DNA from: Longispora sp047121295
GTDB taxonomy: Bacteria; Actinomycetota; Actinomycetes; Mycobacteriales; Micromonosporaceae
Assembly (NCBI RefSeq): GCF_047121295.1
Contig: NZ_CP139447.1
Location: 992,001-1,056,000 of the forward strand
Direction: 5' to 3'
DNA length: 64,000 nucleotides
How positions within the stretch are numbered: the first letter of the stretch is position 1; each line of letters opens with the position of its first letter. Below the pieces are notes generated by a model. It was given only the letters and a program-made list of their open reading frames with translations, did no database searches and was not told the origin of the DNA. Made by a program: the position numbers and the translations under genes. Below, one piece after another: positions 24,425 through 31,927 of the stretch.

Positions 24425-25729
24425 GTGGCACCTCGAATCGGTGATGGCGGTGACCTCCTCAAGTGCTCCTTCTGCGGCAAGTCGCAGAAGCAGGTGAAGA
24501 AGCTCATCGCTGGCCCTGGCGTCTACATCTGTGACGAGTGCATCGACCTCTGCAACGAGATCATCGAAGAGGAGCTGTCCGAGGCCGGCGACGTCAAGTT
24601 CGACGAGTTGCCCAAGCCCAAGGAGATCTCCGAGTTCCTCGACGCCTATGTCGTCGGCCAGGAGCAGGCGAAACGCGCGCTCGCGGTGGCGGTCTACAAC
24701 CACTACAAGCGGATCCAGGCCGAGTCGGTCAGCAACCGGCCGGGCGGCGGCGAGGTCGTCGAGCTCGCCAAGTCGAACATCCTGATGATCGGCCCCACGG
24801 GCTGCGGAAAGACCCATCTGGCGCAGACCCTCGCGCGGATGCTGAATGTGCCCTTCGCGATCGCCGACGCCACGGCGCTCACCGAAGCCGGCTACGTGGG
24901 CGAGGACGTCGAGAACATCCTCCTCAAGCTCATCCAGGCCGCCGACTACGACGTGAAGCGCGCCGAGACCGGCATCGTCTACATAGACGAGATCGACAAG
25001 GTCGCCCGCAAGAGCGAGAACCCGTCGATCACCCGGGACGTGTCCGGCGAGGGCGTCCAGCAGGCGCTGCTGAAGATGCTCGAGGGCACCAGCGCGAACG
25101 TGCCGCCCCAGGGCGGCCGCAAGCACCCGCACCAGGAGTTCATCCAGATCGACACCACCAACGTGCTGTTCATCTGCGGCGGGGCGTTCGCCGGGCTCGA
25201 CCAGATCATCGAGTCGCGGATCGGTAAGAAGGGCCTCGGGTTCGGCGCCCAGATCCGGTCCAAGGAAGAGGTCACCACGGATGACATCTTCAACCAGGTC
25301 ATGCCCGACGACCTGTTGAAGTTCGGCCTGATCCCCGAGTTCATCGGCAGGCTCCCCGTCATCACCAACGTGCGCAACCTCGACCGCACCGCGCTGATCA
25401 AGATCCTGAGCGAGCCGAAGAACGCGTTCGTGAAGCAGTACCAGAAGCTGTTCGAGCTCGACGGCGTGGAGCTGGTGTTCGACGACGAGGCCCTGGAGGC
25501 CATCGCCGACCAGGCGCTCCTGCGCGGCACCGGCGCCCGTGGCCTGCGCGCGATCATGGAGGAGGTCCTCCTCCCCGTGATGTACGAGGTGCCCAGCCGG
25601 TCCGACGTCGCCCGGGTCGAGATCACCCGGGCCGTGGTCCGGGAGAACGTGAATCCGACGATCATCCCCCGGGACATTCCGCTGCGGAGCGCGCCGCGGG
25701 ATCGGGAGCGGCGCGACAAGTCAGCCTGA
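24425..25729 (+). CDS. clpX: ATP-dependent Clp protease ATP-binding subunit ClpX
   Basis: 434-residue AAA+ unfoldase that delivers substrates, including ssrA-tagged proteins, to ClpP. The N-terminal zinc domain has Cys14, Cys17, Cys36 and Cys39; Walker A GPTGCGKT lies near 123-130, Walker B IVYIDEIDK, and the IGF-type ClpP loop reads ESRIGKKGLGFG. The GTG at 24425 (MAPRIGDGGDLLKC) matches the usual actinobacterial N-terminus and has AGGGAG upstream; a GTG at 24401 would add eight unusual residues. Confidence 0.97.
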   Translation: MAPRIGDGGDLLKCSFCGKSQKQVKKLIAGPGVYICDECIDLCNEIIEEELSEAGDVKFDELPKPKEISEFLDAYVVGQEQAKRALAVAVYNHYKRIQAESVSNRPGGGEVVELAKSNILMIGPTGCGKTHLAQTLARMLNVPFAIADATALTEAGYVGEDVENILLKLIQAADYDVKRAETGIVYIDEIDKVARKSENPSITRDVSGEGVQQALLKMLEGTSANVPPQGGRKHPHQEFIQIDTTNVLFICGGAFAGLDQIIESRIGKKGLGFGAQIRSKEEVTTDDIFNQVMPDDLLKFGLIPEFIGRLPVITNVRNLDRTALIKILSEPKNAFVKQYQKLFELDGVELVFDDEALEAIADQALLRGTGARGLRAIMEEVLLPVMYEVPSRSDVARVEITRAVVRENVNPTIIPRDIPLRSAPRDRERRDKSA

Positions 25730-25740
25730 TCTGGTCTTCC

Positions 25741-25778
25741 ACGACGGCGGCTCCGGGGTTTACCGGGGCCGCCGTCGT
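25741..25778 (+). terminator. Terminator after clpX
   Basis: ACGACGGCGGC and GCCGCCGTCGT form an 11-bp stem enclosing a CCGG/CCGG extension, 11 nt past the stop. Confidence 0.75.
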
Positions 25779-25822
25779 CGTCGTGTCCGGGTGTCGCCGA
25801 CCGCGCTCTCGATGACCCAACT

Positions 25823-25866
25823 GTTCTAGAAGTGCTATCAGGGATAATAAACGACAGTTCTAGAAC
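25823..25866. promoter_or_regulatory. Paired palindromes upstream of trpB (candidate operator)
   Basis: GTTCTAGAA occurs twice (25823-25831 and 25857-25865), 34 bp apart, each centred on the palindrome TTCTAGAA; the second is the perfect 10-bp GTTCTAGAAC. Between them lies an AT-rich stretch with GATAAT (25843-25848), and just after them TTGACT (25875-25880), which could be a -35. The arrangement suggests a dimeric repressor controlling trpBA. No known regulator is assigned. Confidence 0.5.
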
Positions 25867-25959
25867 GATCCTTATTGACTTTCGGGTACGGCGTGCCGCA
25901 TCCTTGTTCTGCGGGCGGCGTGACCTGCCGCTGTGGCCTCCGGGTGGATCGAGGAAACT

Positions 25960-27144
25960 GTGAATGCGGACCTGATGGGACTGCCCTCTGCGGACGGGCG
26001 CTTCGGGGATTTCGGCGGGCGGTTCGTTCCCGAGCCGATCGTGCCGGCGTGTCTCGAGCTGGAGGAGGCGTTCCGGGCGGCCTGGGCGGATCCGGCGTTC
26101 CACGCGGAGCTGAGGGGCCTGCTGAAGCAGTACAGCGGGCGGCCCACACCGGTCACCGAGTGCCATCGGCTGTCCGAGAAGCTGGGCGTCCGGGTGCTGG
26201 TGAAGCGCGAGGACCTGAACCACACCGGTAGCCACAAGATCAATAACGTGCTCGGCCAGGCGCTGCTCGCCCGGCGGATGGGCAAGACCCGGGTGGTCGC
26301 CGAGACGGGCGCCGGGCAGCACGGGGTCGCCACGGCGACCGCCTGCGCGCTCCTCGGCCTCGACTGCGTGGTCTACATGGGCGAGGTCGACATGGCCCGC
26401 CAGGAGCTGAACGTGTTCCGGATGCGCCTGCTCGGCGCGGAGGTCCGGCCCGTCGCGTCCGGCAGCCGCACGCTGAAGGACGCGGTCAACGAGGCGATGC
26501 GCGACTGGGTGGCCAACACCCACGACACGCACTACTGCCTCGGCTCCGTGATGGGCCCGCACCCCTACCCGTGGCTGGTCCGCGAACTCCAGCGGATCAT
26601 CGGCGAGGAGGCCCGGGAGCAGTGCCTGGAGATCCTGGGCGCCCACCCGGACCAGGTGGTGGCCTGCGTCGGCGGCGGGTCGAATGCGGCGGGCATCTTC
26701 GCCGGCTATGTCGACACGGACGCCCGGCTGGTCGGCGTGCAGGCGGCCGGCGGGGCGGCGATCGGCGGCGGCCGGGTCGGGGTCGTGCACGGCTCGCGGA
26801 GCCAGCTGCTCCAGGACCGCGAGGGCCAGGTGCTGGAGGCGCACTCGATCTCGGCGGGGCTGGACTACCCGGGCGTCGGCCCGGAGCACGCGTATCTGGA
26901 CTCGATCCACCGGGCGGACTACCCCACGGTGAACGACGACGAGGTGCTCGAGGCGGTGCAGGTGCTCAGCCGGATGGAGGGCCTGATCCCGGCACTCGAG
27001 TCGGCGCACGCCATCGCGTATGTGATCCGCGAGGCGGGCCGGGAGATTCCCCTGGGTTCGACGGTGCTGGTCAACCTCTCGGGGCGCGGCGACAAGGACA
27101 TGCACACGGTGATCGGGCTGCTCGGAGAGGCGACGACGGCATGA
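25960..27144 (+). CDS. trpB: Tryptophan synthase beta chain
   Basis: 394-residue PLP enzyme joining indole and serine. The opening FGDFGGRFVPEPIVPA, Schiff-base Lys93 in HTGSHKINN, the EtGAGQHG loop and the phosphate-binding GGGSNAAG motif are all present. I selected the GTG at 25960 with GAGGAA upstream; a GTG at 25933 in frame would add nine residues. It overlaps trpA by ATGA. The pair stands apart from other trp genes, next to clpX, with its own candidate operator. Confidence 0.95.
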   Translation: MNADLMGLPSADGRFGDFGGRFVPEPIVPACLELEEAFRAAWADPAFHAELRGLLKQYSGRPTPVTECHRLSEKLGVRVLVKREDLNHTGSHKINNVLGQALLARRMGKTRVVAETGAGQHGVATATACALLGLDCVVYMGEVDMARQELNVFRMRLLGAEVRPVASGSRTLKDAVNEAMRDWVANTHDTHYCLGSVMGPHPYPWLVRELQRIIGEEAREQCLEILGAHPDQVVACVGGGSNAAGIFAGYVDTDARLVGVQAAGGAAIGGGRVGVVHGSRSQLLQDREGQVLEAHSISAGLDYPGVGPEHAYLDSIHRADYPTVNDDEVLEAVQVLSRMEGLIPALESAHAIAYVIREAGREIPLGSTVLVNLSGRGDKDMHTVIGLLGEATTA

Positions 27145-27920
27145 CTGGACGGTTGGAGAGCACCCTGCGGGCGGCGCGGGACGGTGGCCGCAAGCTGCTG
27201 ATTCCGTACGTGACGGGCGGCGTCACCGAGAACTGGACCGACTACGTGGACGCGGCCCTGGAGGCCGGCGCGGACGCGGTCGAGATCGGGGTGCCGTTCA
27301 GCGACCCCGCGATCGACGGGCCGGTGATCCAGAAGGCGTCGGTGCTGGCGCTGGAGCGCGGCACCACTGTGGACACCATCGTCGACGACCTGGCGCGCGG
27401 CGGCGTCGACCGGGCCCCCCTGATCGCGATGACGTACTACAACCTGGTGCTCCAGCCCGGGCACAAGCGGTTCGCCGCCCGGATCGGCGAGGCCGGCATC
27501 TGCGCGACGATCCTGCCGGATCTGCCGCACGAGGAGTCGGCCGGCTGGGAGTCCGACGCGTCGGCGGCGGGGATCGAGCACGTGCTGCTCGCGTCCCCCG
27601 TCAGCTCGGACGAGCGGCTGGCCGTGATCTGCGAGCGCACCCGGGGCTTCGTGTACGGCCTCGGCCTGATGGGCGTCACCGGCGAGCGGGACTCGCTGGC
27701 CCAGTCGTCCCTGACCCTGGCCCGGCGGCTCAAGGCGATCACCGACAAGCCGGTGCTGATCGGGGTCGGGGTCTCCACCCCGGCCAACGCGACCCAGATC
27801 TGCCAGGAGGCGGACGGCGTGATCATCGGTGCGCCGGTGATGCGACGGATCGTCGAAGGTGAATCGCCGGCGGCCATCGGCAGCCTTGTGGCTGATTTCC
27901 GGAAGGCGATCGGCGGGTAG
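27141..27920 (+). CDS. trpA: Tryptophan synthase alpha chain
   Basis: 259-residue TIM barrel that releases indole from indole-3-glycerol phosphate and channels it to TrpB. Catalytic Glu48 (VEIGVPFSDP) and Asp59 (AIDGPVIQ) are present, as is the GFVYGLGLMGVTGER phosphate-side loop. ATG overlaps the trpB stop (ATGA), so the two are coupled. Its own stop TAG is the first part of a TAGCCT hexamer that appears to be the -10 box of the next gene. Confidence 0.96.
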   Translation: MTGRLESTLRAARDGGRKLLIPYVTGGVTENWTDYVDAALEAGADAVEIGVPFSDPAIDGPVIQKASVLALERGTTVDTIVDDLARGGVDRAPLIAMTYYNLVLQPGHKRFAARIGEAGICATILPDLPHEESAGWESDASAAGIEHVLLASPVSSDERLAVICERTRGFVYGLGLMGVTGERDSLAQSSLTLARRLKAITDKPVLIGVGVSTPANATQICQEADGVIIGAPVMRRIVEGESPAAIGSLVADFRKAIGG

Positions 27921-27930
27921 CCTACGACGG

Positions 27931-28698
27931 GTGGAAGCCTTCCTCCTGCTCAAGCCGGACTGTCTGCGGGCCGGGCTCTCTGCCCACGTGGAGCGCGAGA
28001 TCGAGGCGGAGGGTCTGGAGATCCGCTGCCGGCACCGGATCTCGCTGACTCCCGCCGACATCCGTTACCTGTGGAGCGAATACTGCGACGACGGCCACCG
28101 GCTCATGCTCGGACTGCTGGACCGGTACCTGGGCGGTGGCCCCTCCCAGGTGGTGACCCTGGCCGGCCCGGACGCGTACGAGGCGGCCCGGCGCGTGAAG
28201 CGGGCCATCCGCTGGCGGTTCGCCGACGGACCCTTCGCCAACGTGGTGCACGCGGCCGAAACCCCCGGTGAACTGGTCCGGCAGAGCAAACTCCTGCTCG
28301 GCTGGTGCGAGCGGTGCTCCGGTGCCCGGCCCACGACGGCGTTCCCTGAGAAGGAGCTCCGCCCGTCGGGGATGGCCTTCGAGGATATCGACCCGGTGCT
28401 CGACACCCTCTGGGCCGGGCTGCGGGCCGGCCTGCCTCGGCCGGAGCCGGTGCCGCTCGGCGGTGCCGGCTCGGTGGTGGTGCTGGGCGTCGACACCGCC
28501 CATTCGCTGGACTCCACGGTCACGGCGGTGTTCCGGGCCCTGCCCGGGGTCGGGCTCGGGCACGCGATCGAGCTCGCCCTGCACGCCAACCGGGTCGGCC
28601 GGTATCCGATCGGGCTCGGCTCGGCGGCGGAGACGGTGGCGAGTCTGGAGTTGTTGCGCGCGAACGGGATCGCGAACTGCTGGACGGAGAACTGCTGA
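27931..28698 (+). CDS. NDK-like domain fused to a C-terminal L7/L12-like domain
   Basis: 255 residues. The N-terminal 130 resemble nucleoside diphosphate kinase: FLLLKPDCLRAGL matches the KPD(A/G)V start and ANVVHAAETPGE matches the active-site N(L/I)xHxSDS loop with His107, but the core between is divergent. The C-terminal 75 residues (VVVLGVDTAHSLDSTVTAV to LLRANGIANCW) look like the ribosomal L7/L12 C-terminal or ClpS-type fold. The window also has a canonical ndk, so this is not the housekeeping enzyme. GTG start with TAGCCT 7 nt upstream. Confidence 0.7.
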   Translation: MEAFLLLKPDCLRAGLSAHVEREIEAEGLEIRCRHRISLTPADIRYLWSEYCDDGHRLMLGLLDRYLGGGPSQVVTLAGPDAYEAARRVKRAIRWRFADGPFANVVHAAETPGELVRQSKLLLGWCERCSGARPTTAFPEKELRPSGMAFEDIDPVLDTLWAGLRAGLPRPEPVPLGGAGSVVVLGVDTAHSLDSTVTAVFRALPGVGLGHAIELALHANRVGRYPIGLGSAAETVASLELLRANGIANCWTENC

Positions 28699-28809
28699 CC
28701 GGCGGGCGGTCAGCTGCGGGTGAGGCGTGGTGGCTGCGTTGCCGTGCGGCCCGGCGCTGCCGGGTGCCGGCCTGCCAAGAGTCAAGGCAAAGCCAAGAGC
28801 CCCACCCCT

Positions 28810-29565
28810 TCACCCCAACGCCGGTGTCACCACCACATCCGGCGCACTCCCCACACTCGCCCGGTCCACCGTCACCACCACCCGCTCCCCGGCCAGCACC
28901 GCCCGGTCGTCCACCATCACCCGCCCCGCCTGGTCGAACGTCAGCCGGTCACTCCGCAACGCGAGAGCCCCTGCGCCGAGTTCCAGCAGCTCGGCGATCC
29001 GGCCGGACACCGCCACCGGGGTGATCACCTCCGTGGCCCGCGCGGCGACGGCGTGGCACCACAGTTCGAGGAGTTCGTAGAGCGAGCGGACGGCCAGGTC
29101 GGCGTCCGCGAGCGGGGTGGCGAAGGGTTCGGGGACGTAGGAGTACTGATGCACGGCGGGGCGGCCGTTGATGACCCGGACGCGTTCGATGACGAGGACG
29201 GGGGCGTCCACGGCCACCCGGAGCCGGGCGGCCACGTCCGCGGGGGCCGGGGTGAAGTAGACGCCGTGCACCCGGGTGACGACGCTGATGCCCTGGGCGC
29301 GCAGGTCGTCGCCGAGGCTGCGGAGGCCGGCGGCGGCGTACGGGGTGCGGTGGCTGCGCACGAAGGTGCCCTTGCCGGCGATCTGCTCGATGACGTCCTG
29401 GGCGGCCAGTTCGCCGAAGGCCTGGCGCAGGGTCATCAGGCTGACGTCGTACTGGGCGCTCAGTTCGCGCTGGGAGGGCAGCGGTTCGCCGACCCGGAAC
29501 TCGCCGGTGGCGATCCGCCGGATCAGGTCCTCCTTGATGGACAGGTACTTGGGGACGCGGGTCAT
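28810..29565 (-). CDS. GntR-family regulator with UTRA domain
   Basis: 251 residues. The N-terminal winged helix (about 1-70) has YLSIKEDLIRRIATGEFRVGEPLPSQRELSAQYDVSLMTLRQAF, typical of the HutC subfamily; a UTRA ligand-binding domain follows to the end. It probably senses a small metabolite and represses its own operon. ATG at 29565 overlaps the nitrilase stop by 4 nt (ATGA), so it is co-translated with that enzyme, whose substrate or product is a plausible ligand. Convergent with the NDK-fusion gene. Confidence 0.9.
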   Translation of the reverse strand: MTRVPKYLSIKEDLIRRIATGEFRVGEPLPSQRELSAQYDVSLMTLRQAFGELAAQDVIEQIAGKGTFVRSHRTPYAAAGLRSLGDDLRAQGISVVTRVHGVYFTPAPADVAARLRVAVDAPVLVIERVRVINGRPAVHQYSYVPEPFATPLADADLAVRSLYELLELWCHAVAARATEVITPVAVSGRIAELLELGAGALALRSDRLTFDQAGRVMVDDRAVLAGERVVVTVDRASVGSAPDVVVTPALG

Positions 29566-30350
29566 AGCCGCCGGTTCGCGAGGCTGGGCAGCTCGGCGCG
29601 GATCTGTTCCAGGCTGTGTTTGTCGATGTCGGCGACGGCGACGCTGACCGTGTCGGGGGCCTGGGCGAGGACGGTACCCCATGGATTGATGATCATGGAG
29701 CGGCCGAAGCAGGTCCGGTTGGGTTCGTGGTTGCCGACCTGGCCGGCGGCGAGGACGTAGGACTGGCCCTCGATGGCCCGGGCGCGGAGCAGCACCTCCC
29801 AGTGGTCGCGGCCGGTGTGCAGCATGAACGCGGCCGGCACGACGAGGATGTCGGCCCCGGCGTCGGTGAGCTTGCGGTACAGCTCGGGGAAGCGCAGGTC
29901 GTAGCAGATCGACAGGCCGAGGGTCGCGCCCTCGATCTTCACCGTGACGATGTCGGAGCCGGGGGCGACGGTGGCCGACTCGTGATAGGACACCTTGCCG
30001 GGGATCTGCACGTCGTACAGGTGGATCTTCCGGTAGCTGGCCGCGAGCCCGCCGGAGCGGTCGAACACGAGCGACGTGTTGTAGCTGTGCTGGTCGTCGG
30101 GGCCGCGCTCGTGGAAGCTGCCGGCGTGCACCCACATGCCGAGCTCGCGGGCGGCCTCGGCGAAGAAGGTGCCGAACTCGCCGTCGACCGGCTCGGGCGC
30201 GTACGAGGTGGGCCCCAGGTAGTCGGTGTACTCCGGCAGCACGGCGAGATCCGCGCCCTGATCGGCGGCCCGGACCAGCAACTGGCGGGCCTGGGCGAGG
30301 TTGGCGGCCCGGTCTTCGCGGGCGTTGAGTTGGCAGACGGCGACCCTCAT
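29562..30350 (-). CDS. Carbon-nitrogen hydrolase (nitrilase superfamily)
   Basis: 262 residues with the catalytic triad Glu40 (VLPEYTD), Lys108 (YRKIHLYD) and Cys149 (LSICYDLRFPELYR). The closest pattern is the Nit/omega-amidase branch, which deaminates small amides such as deaminated glutathione or 2-oxoglutaramate, but the exact substrate is open. TAGGGT ends 6 nt before the ATG at 30350, so it looks leaderless; the in-frame GTG two codons earlier is less likely. First gene of a two-gene operon with the GntR regulator. Confidence 0.92.
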   Translation of the reverse strand: MRVAVCQLNAREDRAANLAQARQLLVRAADQGADLAVLPEYTDYLGPTSYAPEPVDGEFGTFFAEAARELGMWVHAGSFHERGPDDQHSYNTSLVFDRSGGLAASYRKIHLYDVQIPGKVSYHESATVAPGSDIVTVKIEGATLGLSICYDLRFPELYRKLTDAGADILVVPAAFMLHTGRDHWEVLLRARAIEGQSYVLAAGQVGNHEPNRTCFGRSMIINPWGTVLAQAPDTVSVAVADIDKHSLEQIRAELPSLANRRL

Positions 30351-30403
30351 GCCCACACCCTAGTGCCGCGACCGGCCCGTTGTTCAGGCCTGCGGGAGAG
30401 ATC

Positions 30404-31018
30404 TCAGCGCTTCTGCACCGCGTCCCGCAGCGCGACGAACTTCGCCGCCGCCTCCTCCGGCGTGTGCCCGGGGAACAGCATCAGCCCGGCGCTGCCGTGG
30501 TCGGCCCACCCGCAGACGGGGACCTTGTCCGCGTCGATCGTGGTCGCCCCGCACCGGGCCTCGCCGCCGAGCGCCCCGGCGGCCACGTCGTGGGTCCCGG
30601 TCACCCCGCCGGCGGTGTCGGTGATGACGGAGAACAGGTCGTCGAGGGTCGACGCGGGGTCGAACAGCGTCGCGCTGCCGGCGACGACGATGGCGGACTT
30701 CGTGGCGACCTTCGGGTCCTGGTAGACGCCGCCGACGGTCTTGTCGAAGCCGACCGGGACGGACAGCGCCTCGCGCATGCCCTCGGCGGTGCGCTGGCCG
30801 CGTTCGGAGGTGTCGAGGGTGAGGCCGGCGGCCTGGGCGGGGATGGTCAGCTCCGGGTTGCCCTGCCGGACGACCTGCCAGAGGGTCGGGCCCCAGATCA
30901 CGGCACTGATCAGGACGATGACTCCGAACACCCCGCCGGCGATCAGCATGATCCGGCGCAGGGGGAGCGGCCTGCGCTCCTCCTCGGGTTGTTCCTCGTA
31001 GGTCTCCAGGAACGCCAT
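30404..31018 (-). CDS. Single-pass membrane protein of an actinobacterial paralogous pair
   Basis: 204 residues: charged cytosolic N-terminus, one helix at about 22-45, then an extracytoplasmic domain. Its end carries RCG-x10-VCGWADHGSAGLMLFPG, shared in pattern with the protein of the next gene upstream (31231). The paired cysteines may form a disulphide outside the cell. TAGGCT lies 6 nt before the ATG (leaderless). Function unknown. Confidence 0.8.
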   Translation of the reverse strand: MAFLETYEEQPEEERRPLPLRRIMLIAGGVFGVIVLISAVIWGPTLWQVVRQGNPELTIPAQAAGLTLDTSERGQRTAEGMREALSVPVGFDKTVGGVYQDPKVATKSAIVVAGSATLFDPASTLDDLFSVITDTAGGVTGTHDVAAGALGGEARCGATTIDADKVPVCGWADHGSAGLMLFPGHTPEEAAAKFVALRDAVQKR

Positions 31019-31080
31019 CGCGGCAGCCTAGCAACTTCCGGCGCCCCGCCCGGGTGGGCCGCGCCAGGAACCCAGATCAA

Positions 31081-31112
31081 CACCATCATTTGTTACGGAG
31101 GGGCCCGACCCG
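31081..31112 (+). repeat. AT-rich half element, copy 1 (ATCATTTGTTACGG)
   Basis: ATCATTTGTTACGGAGGGGC and the following CCGACCCG resemble the right arm of the larger inverted element at 53302. It lies between two minus-strand genes, downstream of the 31231 gene, in otherwise GC-rich DNA. A related copy follows degV at 62691. Confidence 0.55.
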
Positions 31113-31230
31113 CCGCGCGCCGGCCGATCCGCCGACACCGGTCCCAACGACCCCGCGCGGGACGGGGCCGGAGCCCGGCGTGCCGGGCCGGCGACCGGCC
31201 GCGATCGGGCCGGCCGCCGGACCCGCCGTC

Positions 31231-31866
31231 CTACCGGCTCAGCATCGCCTTGTGCATCTCCTGGAACTGCGCCCCGGAAGCGGCCTTCTCGCCCTGCATG
31301 AAGATGGCAAGCCCGATGCTGCCGTGGTCGATCCACATGCAGATTGTCGACCCGTTGAGCGTGCCGCACCGGATGTACCCGCCGAGGTCGCCGGCGTCGA
31401 GGTCGAACATGTAGGAGGCGTGCAACGCGTCGAACGCCTCGTCGAGCTGGCCCTTGAGCCGCAGGTTCAGGCCGGTCGCCCCGAAGAAGATCACGCGCTT
31501 GTCGCCGTCGTGGTAGAGCGCGCCCTTGGAGTCGTGGCCGGCGATCGAGCCCGCGGCGTTGGACATCGCGTCGACGGCGGCCTTCCCCTCCGGCCCGTCG
31601 TCGAGCGCCAGGTTGCCGATCTTGGCGGGCAGCGCGATCGTGGCGCCCTGGTCGGCGACGATCGGCACCACGAACAGCGCGGCCCCGCCGAGGCAGAGCA
31701 GGAGGACCAGGGCGAGTACCCCCGCGACGATCTTTCCGGCCCCGCTCTTCTTCGGCGCCTGCGGTGGCGTGAACCCCAGCGGCTGGCTCTGCGGCGCGAC
31801 GAACACGGGCGGCGCGTACTGCGGCGCGCCCGGCGGCGGCTGGTCGGGGGGCTGCGGATAGCTCAT
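31231..31866 (-). CDS. Single-pass membrane protein, paralogue of 30404
   Basis: 211 residues with a Pro/Gln/Tyr-rich cytosolic N-terminus (about 1-40), one helix at about 47-70 and an extracytoplasmic domain. Near the end IRCGTLNGSTICMWIDHGSIGLAIFMQG mirrors the paralogue's RCG...CGWADHGSAGL segment, the clearest shared feature. ATG at 31866 has GGGAG upstream, so unlike its partner this one is Shine-Dalgarno led. Divergent from valS. Function unknown. Confidence 0.8.
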   Translation of the reverse strand: MSYPQPPDQPPPGAPQYAPPVFVAPQSQPLGFTPPQAPKKSGAGKIVAGVLALVLLLCLGGAALFVVPIVADQGATIALPAKIGNLALDDGPEGKAAVDAMSNAAGSIAGHDSKGALYHDGDKRVIFFGATGLNLRLKGQLDEAFDALHASYMFDLDAGDLGGYIRCGTLNGSTICMWIDHGSIGLAIFMQGEKAASGAQFQEMHKAMLSR

Positions 31867-31927
31867 CGGGTCTCCCGTGGGGTGGTGTGAGGAACGCGGG
31901 ACTCTAGCACTTACGTAGACTCAGCGG

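Noticed and set aside
25933..25959. Longer N-terminus of trpB (GTG at 25933)
   Set aside because: No ribosome site precedes it, while GAGGAA precedes the GTG at 25960 and the family starts close to the latter.
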